64,000 bases of DNA from Azospirillum tabaci (GCF_014596085.1 NZ_JACCJY010000006.1:124001-188000); one strand, 5' to 3'. Shown: positions 16,630 through 25,798, numbered from the stretch's first letter. The notes: generated by a model not told the origin, from the letters alone. Numbers and translations: made by a program.

Positions 16630-17282
16630 CCGACCGGTCCATGTCCGAGCGGTCCGCCATGGCCGCGGAAACGCCCTTCGTCGCCATCATCGACGACGAT
16701 CCGTCCATCCGGGAATCGCTGGGCAGCCTGCTGCGCTCCGTCGGACTGACCGCCCTGCCCTTCGCCTCGGCGCAGGAGTTCCTCCAGCAGCGCTTGCCCG
16801 ACGCGCCGGGCTGCCTCGTGCTGGACGTCCGGCTGCCCGGCCAGAGCGGGCTGGAGTTCCAGCGCGAGCTGACCGGGGCGGACATCCATCTGCCGGTCGT
16901 CTTCATCACCGGTCACGGCGACATTCCCATGTCGGTGACGGCGATGAAGGCCGGCGCCGTCGAGTTCCTGGCCAAGCCCTTCCGTGATCAGGATCTGATC
17001 GACGCCGTCCACACCGGCATCGAGCGCGACCGCGACCGCCGCCGCGCCCTGGACGCGCTGTGCGACCTGCGCGAGCGGTTCCGCAGCCTGACCCCGCGCG
17101 AGCGGGAGGTGATGCGGCTCGTCGCCGCCGGGCAGCTCAACAAGCAGATCGCCGCCGAGCTGCAGCTCAGCGAGATCACCGTGAAGGTCCACCGCGCCAA
17201 CGTGATGCGCAAGATGCAGGCGCGGTCCCTGCCCGATCTGGTCCGCATCGCCGACAAGGTGACCCTCGCCGGCGACGCCTGA
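16626..17282 (+). CDS. FixJ-family response regulator
   Basis: A 218-residue regulator. The receiver domain (about 17-130) carries the acidic pocket DDD at 23-25, the phospho-acceptor D67 in LVLDVRLPG, and the KPF motif. A linker leads to a LuxR-type helix-turn-helix (about 150-205) with LTPREREVMRLVAAGQLNKQIA and EITVKVHRANVMRKM. The gene is coupled to the kinase by an ATGA overlap. By position and family it should activate the isochorismatase operon and the alpha/beta hydrolase next door, which share a dyad in their upstream regions. The protein has a 15-residue N-terminal extension before the receiver. Confidence 0.9.
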   Translation: MTDRSMSERSAMAAETPFVAIIDDDPSIRESLGSLLRSVGLTALPFASAQEFLQQRLPDAPGCLVLDVRLPGQSGLEFQRELTGADIHLPVVFITGHGDIPMSVTAMKAGAVEFLAKPFRDQDLIDAVHTGIERDRDRRRALDALCDLRERFRSLTPREREVMRLVAAGQLNKQIAAELQLSEITVKVHRANVMRKMQARSLPDLVRIADKVTLAGDA

Positions 17283-17293
17283 CCGGCTCCGGC

Positions 17294-18118
17294 TCACGCC
17301 CCCTTGATGAAGGCCAGCACGTCGGCGTTGAAGCGGTCCTGGTGGGTGGCCGTCAGGCCGTGCGGTGCCCCCTCGTAGACCGTCAGCGTCGCCTGCGGCG
17401 CGATCTCGACGGCGCGGCGGGCCGCCGCGTCGATGGGCACGATCTGGTCGTCGTCGCCGTGGATGAGCAGCGTCGGAACCGTCATCTTCCGCAGATCCTC
17501 GGTGAAGTCGGTTTCCGAGAATTGCTGGATGCAGTCGTAGGCGCCCTTGATCCCGGCCATCATGCCCTGAAGCCAGAAGGATTGCCGCAGCCCCTCCGAC
17601 ACCTTCGCCCCGTCGCGGTTGAAGCCGTAGAAGGGCATGGTCAGGTCCAGGAAGAACTGCGACCGGTCGTCGTAGGTGCCCTTGCGGATGCCGTCGAAGA
17701 CCTCCATCGGCAGGCCGCCGGGGTTGGCGGCGGTCTTGAGCATGATCGGCGGCACCGCCCCGACCAGCACGGCCTTGGCGACGCGCCCGGTGCCGTGGCG
17801 CCCGATGTAACGGGCGACCTCGCCGCCGCCCGTGGAATGGCCGATCATCACCGCGTCGCGCACGTCCAGCGCGTCGAGCAGCTCGGCCAGATCGTCGGCG
17901 TATTGGTCCATGTGGTTGCCGGTCCAGGTCTGGTCGGACCGGCCATGGCTGCGCCGGTCGTGCGCGATGACCCGGTAGCCCTGCTGGCCGAAGAACAGCA
18001 TCTGCCCGTCCCAGGCGTCGGCGCTGAGCGGCCATCCGTGCGAGAAGACCACCGGCTGTCCGCTGCCCCAATCCTTGTAGAAGATGCGGGTGCCGTCCTT
18101 GGTGGAAATCGTGCTCAA
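17294..18118 (-). CDS. Alpha/beta hydrolase, non-heme chloroperoxidase-like
   Basis: A 274-residue cytosolic alpha/beta hydrolase. The oxyanion-hole motif [11 protein letters not shown], the nucleophile elbow GHSTGGGEV and the catalytic His in PHGLTATHQ match cofactor-free chloroperoxidases/arylesterases, which hydrolyse esters and can form peracids. The start is a TTG at 18118, chosen because a strong AAGGAGGGG site stands just before it and because the family's N-terminus ([16 protein letters not shown]) follows at once; the longer ATG at 18214 adds an Arg-rich shadow. It is convergent with the FixJ regulator and probably belongs to the same regulon, since the dyad at 18246 matches that upstream of the isochorismatase operon. 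Confidence 0.87.
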   Translation of the reverse strand: MSTISTKDGTRIFYKDWGSGQPVVFSHGWPLSADAWDGQMLFFGQQGYRVIAHDRRSHGRSDQTWTGNHMDQYADDLAELLDALDVRDAVMIGHSTGGGEVARYIGRHGTGRVAKAVLVGAVPPIMLKTAANPGGLPMEVFDGIRKGTYDDRSQFFLDLTMPFYGFNRDGAKVSEGLRQSFWLQGMMAGIKGAYDCIQQFSETDFTEDLRKMTVPTLLIHGDDDQIVPIDAAARRAVEIAPQATLTVYEGAPHGLTATHQDRFNADVLAFIKGA

Positions 18119-18244
18119 AACCCCCTCCTTTTTTGGACGCGCGAACGGTCCACGGCGCGAGGGGAAGGCCGACACCGGCCTTTCCCTGGGCGTCGCGGAA
18201 TTCGACTTCGCCACAACAGTGCCGGAGGCGGGCCGGCCTGGATA

Positions 18245-18835
18245 CTATACGGAGGTATCGGTGGGCTGGTGCTGTGTATGGGATGAGGCTGGGCATTCAC
18301 CCGCCAGCACGTCGGGAAAAATGCGTTCCAGAGACAGCCGGTCGAACGCCCAATCCCGATGGGCGGCGGTCCGCAGCCCGCTCCCGGCGATCCGGATCGT
18401 CCCGCAGCGCCGCTAACCCCCGCATGGCCTCCTCCCCGTCGCCGAAGGTCAGATCGGCCTCGACGGAGCCGAACAGCGGGCCGTCGCGCTTCAGAATCTC
18501 CAGGGTGCGCGGAAAGATGGCCGTGTCGTGGGCGAGGCTTCCGAAATGGCGAGGCTTCCGGAATCCAGGAAGGCCGCGGCCTCGTGATAATGGATGCGCG
18601 GTTGCGGGGACACCGGGTGCGTTCCGACGGACGCCACATAGGCCGCCAGCATCTCCACCGTGTCGCGCGGGATCTCGAACAGGTTCAGCGCGAGGATGGC
18701 GTCGATGGGCCGGTCGATCACCTCCTGCGAGATGTCGGGAAGCGCCAGCACCGAGTCATGGCCCAGCGCGATCAGGGCGGGGTGGATGGATCAGAGAATG
18801 CCCGACATTCCCTGCCCGCGGAGAAGCGCGCGCAT
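18245..18835 (-). pseudogene. Decayed gene with stop, 17-bp duplication and a further frameshift
   Basis: Joined minus-strand frames give a coherent protein of about 190 residues that I cannot place in a family (for example LALPDISQEVIDRPIDAIL, then TLEILKRDGPLFGSVEADL, then WAFDRLSLERIFPDVLAG). It carries an in-frame TGA at 18791-18793, a frameshift caused by a 17-bp tandem duplication (GGCGAGGCTTCCG at both 18531-18543 and 18548-18560), and a second shift near 18370. Removing the 17 bases restores the frame exactly. The reading begins 12 bp after the stop of the glycosyltransferase-like gene, so it was probably its operon partner. Confidence 0.7.
18246..18259. promoter_or_regulatory. Dyad GATACCTCCGTATA (minus strand), second candidate FixJ-family site
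   Basis: Read toward the hydrolase gene, the site is GATACCTCCGTATA, sharing ATACCTnnGTATA with the dyad at 14889-14902. Its centre is about 135 bp upstream of the TTG start at 18118, the same distance as at the isochorismatase operon. It overlaps the end of the decayed gene on the same strand. Confidence 0.55.
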
Positions 18836-18846
18836 CGCCACCCCCC

Positions 18847-20415
18847 TTACGCCCTCTGACGATGCAGAGCCACGGCTTCGTCCAGCAGGGCGGCGAGACG
18901 GGTGGCGTCCCCACCCTCCCCCTGGACCGCCGCGAAGCGGGCGCGGGCGGCGGCGCGGGCTTGCTCCAACCGCTCCGGAGAGGCCGCCAGCGCCGCGGCG
19001 CGCGCGACGAAGGCGTTCTCGTCCGCCACCAGGAAATCCGGCCCGGCGACGCTCGCCACGTCACCACCGGAAAAGGTCAGGATCGGCACGCCCGCGGCCA
19101 GCGCCTGCGCCGCGCTCGCCCCGCCGCCGGTGCGGCGCGGGTTCAGGCAGAGGCCGCACAACCCCAGCAGCCCGCCGATCCGCTCCACCCAGCCCAGACA
19201 ACGCAGCCGCCCGGCGTGGCGGGAGGCGGCGACCCGTCCGGGCAGCGCCCCGGCGTCCCCGGCGAAGAGCACGACGGCGCGCGGGATCGCGTCGAGAAGC
19301 CGTTCCAGGAGGGAGAGGAAATCCGCCCCCACCTCCGCGTCCAGACGGTTGCCGATCACCACGCAGGGGAAGGCATCCTCGGGAATGCCGAAATCCGCGC
19401 GTCCGGCGGGGGACGCGCCGTCGTCCGGACGCAGCGACAGCCCCAGGCGGAACGGCCGCCACGCGCGGGCGAAGCGTCCCCCTTCCGGCGGCGGGGCGGT
19501 GCCGCCGAAGTCCAGCGTGATGTCGGCCAGGGAGACGGGCGTGCCAGTGGTTGTCGGAATGCACAGCAGCGGGCGCACCGCCCCCAGCAGGTCGGCCAGC
19601 AGCACCGAACCGCCGAAGCCGATCACCACGTCCGGGTCGAACGCCTCGACCGCCGCCAGGAACCCCTTGAGCTTGCCCGCCGTCAGGCCCGGTTCGACCG
19701 AGGAGATGAGGCGGAAGCGTTGGTCCTCGAAGGTGATGAACTGCTCGCCGTCCAACTGCGCCTCGATGGCCGCGGCGAAGGGCGGCACGAAGGGGCTGTG
19801 GTAGCGGTCCGGCATCATGTTGGTGTTGAGGATCAGCACCTCCCGCCCGGCGGCGCCCTGCAGCAGCGCCGCCTGCCGCAGCAGGTCGCGGGATGGCTGG
19901 TGGTAGGCCGACAACAATTGGTTGGTGACCATCACCACCCGCCCCGTGCCCGACGCTCCGGCGGGCCGCGGGGCTGGGCGCAGATCCAGGCGCCGTGCCA
20001 GTTCGCCCAGGAAGCGTTCATAGAAGGGAAAGAGGCGGGCCGTGAAGAAGTCGGGCATGCTCGCCGCGTCCATGCGGCTCAGGAACAGCTGGCGCTGCAT
20101 GGACCAGTAGATCTGGTTGATGCCATCCAGCGGCGCCAGGTCCAGCACGTTCCCCACCATGTCCAGGATGCGGGCAAAGCGCCGCAGATCGCCGGAGATG
20201 TGGCCCAGAGCGGATTCCCGAAGGATCGGGTCGGCGTCCGCGACCGCGGTTTCCAGACCGGCCATCAGCGCCGGATCGGCGCCCAGCCCCGCGGCCCGCG
20301 CCTCCTCGCAGGCGTCGGCGATGGCCTTCAGATCCTCTCCCGTTCCCGCGGGTCCGCGCAGGCGCGCCGCAACCGAGGCAAGGAGATCGGAGGGTCGGCT
20401 GGAGTCGTTCGGCAT
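18847..20415 (-). CDS. GT-B type glycosyltransferase-like protein
   Basis: A 522-residue cytosolic protein. The N-terminal third is helical (about 1-150). The C-terminal two thirds looks like a GT-B fold: VVMVTNQLLSAYHQPSRDLLRQA, a DPDVVIGFGGSVLLADLLG segment, and a donor-side half with FPCVVIGNRLDAEV, LRCLGWVERIGGLLGLCGLCLNPRRTGGG and AAQALAAGVPILTFSGGD, the usual nucleotide-sugar-binding layout. Several of its segments suggest transfer to a peptide or surface polymer, but the acceptor cannot be read. The ATG at 20415 has a GGAG site 9 bases upstream. A decayed gene follows directly, so the original operon has lost at least one function. Confidence 0.65.
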   Translation of the reverse strand: MPNDSSRPSDLLASVAARLRGPAGTGEDLKAIADACEEARAAGLGADPALMAGLETAVADADPILRESALGHISGDLRRFARILDMVGNVLDLAPLDGINQIYWSMQRQLFLSRMDAASMPDFFTARLFPFYERFLGELARRLDLRPAPRPAGASGTGRVVMVTNQLLSAYHQPSRDLLRQAALLQGAAGREVLILNTNMMPDRYHSPFVPPFAAAIEAQLDGEQFITFEDQRFRLISSVEPGLTAGKLKGFLAAVEAFDPDVVIGFGGSVLLADLLGAVRPLLCIPTTTGTPVSLADITLDFGGTAPPPEGGRFARAWRPFRLGLSLRPDDGASPAGRADFGIPEDAFPCVVIGNRLDAEVGADFLSLLERLLDAIPRAVVLFAGDAGALPGRVAASRHAGRLRCLGWVERIGGLLGLCGLCLNPRRTGGGASAAQALAAGVPILTFSGGDVASVAGPDFLVADENAFVARAAALAASPERLEQARAAARARFAAVQGEGGDATRLAALLDEAVALHRQRA

Positions 20416-20726
20416 GTCGGCGCTCCGGATCGGAAAGGGAACGAATGGGGCGGGAGGGTGGACAGCCGGCCATCGGCGCGGCGCAACGCATCGTCCAGCC
20501 GCGCGCTTTGTTATCACCAACGCGGAGGAGACGCGAGCCGTCGCGGGGATTCTTCGCCCCTCGGTGGAAATATTTCGTTTTTTCAATCAGTTCCGGTGCT
20601 TTTGATGGGGATTTCGCATCCTTTGCGTCTTCCGGGCGGGACCGGCTTCGTTTATCTTTGGCCGACGGTGGGCACTGAGCCTATCCATCTGGGAAATAAG
20701 CAGACGGTTTCTTGGAGGAGTAGAGC
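20416..20726. other. Divergent promoter region, no gene seen
   Basis: This 311-bp space separates the glycosyltransferase-like gene from the diguanylate cyclase gene. Its right half is unusually AT-rich (near 20570-20600, CGTTTTTTCAATCAG), as expected of promoters. I see no ORF, repeat or clear -35/-10 pair. Confidence 0.5.
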
Positions 20727-22370
20727 TTGCGGATGCTCATCGCCGCGGCCGATGGACTGCGCCGGCAGTGCCGCAGCATCATCGTTCGTCTTATGCTGTT
20801 TGGACTGGCTTTGGTCTTGGTCGGCGCCTGCGCGCGCATCTGGGTGCTGTCCTCTTTCTTGGAGGACAAGATCAACAACCTCACCTCGTCCCAGCAGCAA
20901 TCGACCGCCTCCTACGTCGCCCACGACATCGACGAGAAGATCAAGGCACGGCTCGATCTTCTGCGCCGCGCCGCCGGAAGCCTGTCATTGCCGGCCCTCG
21001 ACGATCCCGCGACCCTGCGCGATTGGCTGAAGACGCATCACGAGATCGCGCCTTTGTTCTCGCGCGGGCTGATGGTCGTCCGGCCGGATGGCCAGGGAGT
21101 CGTCGCGGATTATCCGGAGCGCCACCGGTCGCCGGATTTCGACGTTTCGGATCGCGACTGGTTTCAGGCGGCGCTGGCTTCCCGCGAGCCGGTGATCGGG
21201 CGGCCCGCCCGCTCCCCCATCGACGGAGAGCCGATGGTGGTCATGGCGACGGCGGTCACCGATGCCGCCGGAGGCCCGGTCGCGGTCCTGGCCGGGGCCA
21301 CCGCCCTGTCGTCGCCCGGCTTCCTCAATCTGGTCCAGGGAAACCGCATCGGGCGCAGCGGAGGTTTCCTGCTGATTTCCCCCCGCGACAAGCTGTTCGT
21401 ATCGGCCAGCGATCACGAGATGATCCTGACCGCGACCCCGCCGGAGGGGGTGAATCCGCTGCACGACCGGGCCATGGCCGGTTACCGCGGCACCGGCATC
21501 ACCGTCAACGCCGCGGGGGTGGAGGAGTTGTCCGCCATCGCGGCCGTCCCGACGACGGGCTGGTTCCTGGTCGCCCGGCTGCCCACGGCGGAGGCGTTCG
21601 AGGGGGTGCGGGACCTGCAGACCTTCATCGCCACCAACAGCCTGATGATCGCCGCCTTCGCCGCGACCGTTCTGTTCATCGGCATGCGCCGCTTCTTCCG
21701 CCCGCTGACCGAGGCGGCGCGGCGGATGCACCAGATGGCCGACGGGCATGTCGAACTGTCGCCCCTGCCGGTCCACCGCATGGACGAGGTCGGGGAGTTG
21801 GCGCAAGGCTTCAACTATCTGCTGGGCAAGCTGCGGGAGCAGGAGGCGGCCCTGCGGGCGAGCGAGGCGCGGATGGCCCACATGGCCCACCACGACGCTC
21901 TGACCGGCCTGCCGAACCGCGCCATGTTCCACCAACGGCTGCAACAGGCCATCGACCGGGCGGAACGCGGCGGCACCCTGTTCGCGTTGCTCTACATCGA
22001 TTTGGACGGCTTCAAGCCGATCAACGACACCCACGGCCACAGCCGGGGAGACGAGGTGCTGCGCGTGGTGGCGCGCCGCCTGTCCGGCCTGCTGCGCAAG
22101 TCCGACCTGATCGCCCGCATCGGCGGCGACGAGTTCGCCATCGTCCTGGAGGTGGAGGTGACCAGCGCCGGGGCGGAAACCGTCGCCGACAAGTGCCGGG
22201 CGGCGCTGGAGGAGCCCATCCTGATCGATGGCCTCCGTCTGTCGCTCGCCCTGTCCATCGGCGTCGCGGTCTACCCGCAGGACGGGCGGGATTCCCAGCA
22301 GCTCATCGCACACGCCGACCAGGCCATGTACGCGGTGAAGAAGGGCGTCGCCCGCGCTGCCGCCCTGTAA
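20727..22370 (+). CDS. Membrane diguanylate cyclase with dCache, HAMP and GGDEF domains
   Basis: A 547-residue inner-membrane enzyme expected to make cyclic di-GMP. A first membrane helix (about 20-42) is followed by a periplasmic dCache sensor (about 45-300), a second helix (about 308-330), a HAMP segment ending near 380 and a GGDEF domain. The active site is intact (RIGGDEFAIV), and the inhibitory site RxxD is present (RKSD, five residues before GGDEF), so product feedback is likely. The TTG at 20727 is chosen because GGAGGAG stands 6 bases before it; an ATG two codons later is possible but worse placed. It stands alone between divergent and convergent neighbours. Confidence 0.88.
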   Translation: MRMLIAAADGLRRQCRSIIVRLMLFGLALVLVGACARIWVLSSFLEDKINNLTSSQQQSTASYVAHDIDEKIKARLDLLRRAAGSLSLPALDDPATLRDWLKTHHEIAPLFSRGLMVVRPDGQGVVADYPERHRSPDFDVSDRDWFQAALASREPVIGRPARSPIDGEPMVVMATAVTDAAGGPVAVLAGATALSSPGFLNLVQGNRIGRSGGFLLISPRDKLFVSASDHEMILTATPPEGVNPLHDRAMAGYRGTGITVNAAGVEELSAIAAVPTTGWFLVARLPTAEAFEGVRDLQTFIATNSLMIAAFAATVLFIGMRRFFRPLTEAARRMHQMADGHVELSPLPVHRMDEVGELAQGFNYLLGKLREQEAALRASEARMAHMAHHDALTGLPNRAMFHQRLQQAIDRAERGGTLFALLYIDLDGFKPINDTHGHSRGDEVLRVVARRLSGLLRKSDLIARIGGDEFAIVLEVEVTSAGAETVADKCRAALEEPILIDGLRLSLALSIGVAVYPQDGRDSQQLIAHADQAMYAVKKGVARAAAL

Positions 22371-22382
22371 GGCCCTGCCCGC

Positions 22383-22565
22383 TCAGTGACAGCCCGAGCC
22401 ATCGCCGGAGGGGGCGCAGCCCTTGCACCCCCCACCGCAGCCGGGCCCCTTCGGCGCGGCCCGGCCCAGCAGGCGGGCGCGCAGCCCGGCCGGAAGGATC
22501 AGGCGCCACACCGTCCACGCCGCGGCCAGAGCCACCACCACCGCGACCAGCAGATCCTGCCACAT
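22383..22565 (-). CDS. FeoB-associated Cys-rich membrane protein
   Basis: A 60-residue protein with one N-terminal membrane helix (DLLVAVVVALAAAWTVWRLIL) and a Cys-rich C-terminus containing CGGGCKGCAP and ending SGCH. This layout matches the FeoB-associated Cys-rich family, which takes the place of FeoC in many bacteria and may bind a metal or an iron-sulphur cluster. It lies 20 bp downstream of feoB and is the last gene of the feo operon. Convergent with the diguanylate cyclase gene. Confidence 0.88.
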   Translation of the reverse strand: MWQDLLVAVVVALAAAWTVWRLILPAGLRARLLGRAAPKGPGCGGGCKGCAPSGDGSGCH

Positions 22566-22585
22566 GGCCGTGCCCTCCCCTTCCC

Positions 22586-24475
22586 TCACAGCAGCGCCGA
22601 GGCGACGCGGTAGGTGACGAAGCTCGCCCCGTAGGCCAGCGTGATCATGTAGATGAACATCACCGCCGGCCAGAGCCAGCCGTTGGTCTCCCGCTTCACC
22701 ACCGACAGGGTGGCGACGCACTGCGGGGCGAAGACGTACCAGGCGAGCAGCGACAGGGCGGTCGGCAGGCTCCAGGAAGCGGCCAGCGCCCCGGCCAGCG
22801 AGGATTGCAGCGCGTCGCCGCTGTCGCTCAGTGCGTAGATGGTGCCCAGCACGCCGACCGCCACCTCGCGCGCCGCGATGCCCGGCACCAACGCCACGGC
22901 GATCTGCCAAGTGAAGCCGATGGGCGCCAGCAGCGGTTCCAGCGCGTGGCCGATCATGCCGGCGATGGAATACTGGATGGCCGGCTCGGTCGCCCCCTCC
23001 GGCGCGCCTGGGAAGCTCGCCAGGAACCACATGACGATCATCAGCGCGAAGATCGTCGTGCCGGCGCGCGCCAGGAAGACCTTGGCCCGCTCGAACAGGC
23101 CCAGCGCGATGTCGCGCGGGTTGGGCAGGCGGTAGGCGGGAAGCTCCATCAGCAGCGGCTCACGGGCGCCCTTGAACACCGTGCCCTTCAGCACGAAGGC
23201 GACGGCCAGCGCCGACAGGATGCCGGCGGCGTAGAGCGCGAACATCACCAGCCCCGGCAGCCCGACCAGCCCGCCCAGCAGCGGACGGTCCGGCACGAAG
23301 GCCGCGATCAGCAGCGTGTAGACCGGCAGCCGGGCCGAGCAGGTCATCAGCGGGGCGATCATGATGGTCGCCAGCCGGTCGGCGCGGTTCTCGATGGTGC
23401 GCGCCGCCATGACGCCGGGCACCGCGCAGGCGAAGCTGGACAGCAGCGGGATGAAGGCACGCCCGTGCAGCCCCACCCCGCCCATCAGCCGGTCCAGCAG
23501 GAAGGCGGCGCGGGCGAGATAGCCGGTCGCCTCCAGCACCAGGATGAAGAAGAACAGCACGAGGATCTGCGGCAGGAAGATGACCACGCTGCCCACCCCG
23601 GCGATGATCCCGTCGGTCAGCAGGCTGCGCAACGCGCCGTCCGGCAGGGTGGCGGCCACCCAGTCCTTGAGCCCGCTGACCGCGCCGTCGATCAGGTTCA
23701 TCGGCGCCTCGGCCCAGGCGAACACCGCCTGGAACATCAGGAACAGCACGAGGAACAGGAAAGCCAGCCCGAACACCGGGTGCAGCAGCACGGCGTCCAC
23801 CCGCCGGGTCGCCAGCGGCGGCAGGCCGGCGTCGGCCACGCAGCCGGCCAGCAGCCCTTCGACCTCCTGGTGATAGGCCCGCAGGTCGCGCGAGGAGGGC
23901 TCGCTCCAGCCGCAGGGTGCCGGGTTCTCCGCCGCATCGGCCGCCATGGCCATGGCCCCGTCGATCTGCTCCAGCAGCGGCTGGACGCCGCCGCGGCGGA
24001 TGGCGACGGTCGGCACCACCGGCACGCCGAGCGCGGCGGACAGAGCCGCCGCGTCGATGCGGCAGCCGCGCTTCTCCGCCGCGTCCATCATGTTCAGCGC
24101 CAGAATGATCGGGCGGCCCAGCCGCTTCAACTCCACCACCAGCCGCAGGTTCAGGCGCAGGTTGGTGGCGTCGGCGACGCAGACCAGCAGGTCGGGGCTG
24201 TCCTCGTGCGAGAAGCGGCCCAGCACGACGTCGCGCGTCACCTCCTCGTCGGGGGATCGGGCGCGCAGGCTGTAGGTGCCCGGCAGGTCGATCACCTGAA
24301 CGCGGCGGCCGAGCGGGCTGACGAAATGCCCGATCTTCCGTTCCACGGTGACGCCGGGATAGTTCGCCACCTTCTGGCGGGAACCGGTAAGCGCGTTGAA
24401 CAGGGCGGTCTTGCCGCAGTTCGGGTTGCCGACCAGCGCGATGCGCGGCGGCAGGGCGGAGTCCAGGACCGACAT
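22586..24475 (-). CDS. feoB: Ferrous iron transport GTPase/permease FeoB
   Basis: A 629-residue inner-membrane iron(II) transporter. The N-terminal G domain has the P-loop GNPNCGKT (residues 17-24), the switch region YPGVTVERK and G3 DLPGTYSL, followed by LALNMMD for G4. The membrane part begins near residue 230 and contains the Gate motifs, including a Cys-containing one near PLMTCSARLPVY and a second half near FAPQCVATL. Length is short for the family (often about 750), due to a compact C-terminus, a form common among proteobacterial FeoB proteins. It is preceded by feoA and followed by the Cys-rich partner. Expression is presumably iron-controlled; no canonical Fur box is evident. Confidence 0.96.
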   Translation of the reverse strand: MSVLDSALPPRIALVGNPNCGKTALFNALTGSRQKVANYPGVTVERKIGHFVSPLGRRVQVIDLPGTYSLRARSPDEEVTRDVVLGRFSHEDSPDLLVCVADATNLRLNLRLVVELKRLGRPIILALNMMDAAEKRGCRIDAAALSAALGVPVVPTVAIRRGGVQPLLEQIDGAMAMAADAAENPAPCGWSEPSSRDLRAYHQEVEGLLAGCVADAGLPPLATRRVDAVLLHPVFGLAFLFLVLFLMFQAVFAWAEAPMNLIDGAVSGLKDWVAATLPDGALRSLLTDGIIAGVGSVVIFLPQILVLFFFILVLEATGYLARAAFLLDRLMGGVGLHGRAFIPLLSSFACAVPGVMAARTIENRADRLATIMIAPLMTCSARLPVYTLLIAAFVPDRPLLGGLVGLPGLVMFALYAAGILSALAVAFVLKGTVFKGAREPLLMELPAYRLPNPRDIALGLFERAKVFLARAGTTIFALMIVMWFLASFPGAPEGATEPAIQYSIAGMIGHALEPLLAPIGFTWQIAVALVPGIAAREVAVGVLGTIYALSDSGDALQSSLAGALAASWSLPTALSLLAWYVFAPQCVATLSVVKRETNGWLWPAVMFIYMITLAYGASFVTYRVASALL

Positions 24476-24542
24476 GGCCGGATGTCCTTGCAGGAGGTCG
24501 CTTTGAAGGAGGGTGGCGGCGCCGCGGGTCAGAAGGCGGGCG

Positions 24543-24842
24543 TCAGGCGGCGGGCGCCACCAGCACGGCGCGCGCCTCGGCGCGGCGGAGCGCCAGCGTG
24601 TGCTCGTTCACGCGGATGGCGATGGGGTCACGGCCCGGAAAGGCTTCGTGCAGGACCTCGACGTGGGAGCCTTCGACCAGCCCCATCTCGATCATGCGCC
24701 GCTCCAGCTCCCCTTCGGGGAGGGTGGTGACTACCCCCCGCTCATCGACGCCGGTCACGCGGGCGCGCTCGCCCTTCTTCAACTCGCCCAAATGCCGTCC
24801 GCCGTGGGACTGGCCCGTTTCGGGGGTGGGATGACCGCTCAT
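24543..24842 (-). CDS. feoA: Ferrous iron transport protein FeoA
   Basis: A 99-residue cytosolic SH3-like protein. After a short variable N-terminus it has LGELKKGERARVTGV, then ERRMIEMGLVEGSHVEVLHEAFPGRDPIAIRV and LALRRAEA, the standard FeoA fold. FeoA is required for FeoB-driven iron(II) uptake. The ATG at 24842 is preferred over longer reading; an AGGTG site precedes it. First gene of feoA-feoB-Cys-rich partner. Confidence 0.95.
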   Translation of the reverse strand: MSGHPTPETGQSHGGRHLGELKKGERARVTGVDERGVVTTLPEGELERRMIEMGLVEGSHVEVLHEAFPGRDPIAIRVNEHTLALRRAEARAVLVAPAA

Positions 24843-24911
24843 GGCTGCACCTGATCGCACCGGGAGGTGGGGGGCGCGTTCCTGTCCGCCCCTCTTCGCC
24901 GCGAATGATCC

Positions 24912-24926
24912 TGCGAAGCGTTCGCA
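24912..24926. promoter_or_regulatory. Dyad TGCGAA-GCG-TTCGCA upstream of feoA
   Basis: A perfect 6-base dyad with a 3-base centre, 70 bp upstream of the feoA start. It does not match a classical Fur box or an Irr box. It could be an operator for feo or a chance palindrome. Confidence 0.3.
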
Positions 24927-24988
24927 TCCGTCCAGCCGGCCAAATGTCGCAGGAGCCTTGTAAAATGAGCGCAACGACCCCGCCGTGA

Positions 24989-25798
24989 TTAGGGCTTTGC
25001 GGGGGCCGCCGCGCCCTTCGCGTCGCCTTTGGCGGCGGGAGCCGGCGCCTTGGCGGAGCGGTCGAGGTTAGCCTGCGCCGTCTTCGCCGCCGCGCTGTTC
25101 GGCGCGTTGCGGACGATCTGGCTCCAATCCTCCCGCGCGCCCGGCAGATTGCCGGCCTGCGCCTTGATGTTGGCGCGCAGCAGCAGGGCGTCGGGGTCGC
25201 CGGGGCGCAGTTCCAGCGCGCGGTCGATGTCGGCCATGGCCTGCCGGTCGTTGGCCAGCGCCTTGTGGGCGGCGGCGCGGTAGAGATAGGCCTCGGGCCG
25301 CCGCGGGTCCTTCGCCAGCGCCGCGTCCAGGTCGGCCACGGCGTCCCAGAAGCGCTCCGTCTCGGCCCGCGCGATGGCGCGGTCGATCAGCAGGTCCACG
25401 TCGTCCGGCTGGAGCGCCAACGCCCGGCTGTAGGCCCGCTCCGCCCGCACATTGTCACCGGCGCGCAGCCACGCCCAGCCGGCCCGCCCGAGGATCGAGG
25501 CCCCGGCCTTCGGGTCGTCCTTGCCAAGCACCGGGGCCAGCTCCTCCAGCCGTGCCCCGGCGGTGGTGAAGTCGCCCTTGTGGAACAGCGCCAGCGCCTG
25601 GCACAGCCGGGCATGGTCGCCGCCGCCGCGGTTCAGCCAGGTCTGCGCGCTCTCCAGCGCCTCGGCCGGGCGCTTTTCGGCGAGCGTCAGGCAGGCCTGG
25701 AACTCCCGGTTGTGATCGACGGCGGGAGCGGAGAAGGCTGGGCTGACAGACAGGAGCGCCAGCGCGGCCGTGATGAGGTAAGCGTTGCGTCGGTTCAT
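24989..25798 (-). CDS. Exported tetratricopeptide-repeat protein
   Basis: A 269-residue periplasmic protein. The N-terminus MNRRNAYLITAALALLSVSPAFSA is a Sec signal. The mature part is a run of about five TPR-like helical pairs (for example AERAYSRALALQPDDVDLLIDRA, split by the usual proline, and ADIDRALELRPGDPDALLLRA), and the end is a Lys/Ala/Pro-rich disordered tail. TPR arrays bind other proteins, so an assembly or scaffold role is likely but the partner is not visible. The ATG at 25798 is favoured by the signal peptide; it is divergent from the SDR gene with only 52 bp between starts. Confidence 0.8.
   Translation of the reverse strand: MNRRNAYLITAALALLSVSPAFSAPAVDHNREFQACLTLAEKRPAEALESAQTWLNRGGGDHARLCQALALFHKGDFTTAGARLEELAPVLGKDDPKAGASILGRAGWAWLRAGDNVRAERAYSRALALQPDDVDLLIDRAIARAETERFWDAVADLDAALAKDPRRPEAYLYRAAAHKALANDRQAMADIDRALELRPGDPDALLLRANIKAQAGNLPGAREDWSQIVRNAPNSAAAKTAQANLDRSAKAPAPAAKGDAKGAAAPAKP

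Noticed and set aside
24843..24988. A Fur or Irr box upstream of feoA.
   Set aside because: No match to the usual alphaproteobacterial motifs; only an unrelated dyad TGCGAA-GCG-TTCGCA is seen.
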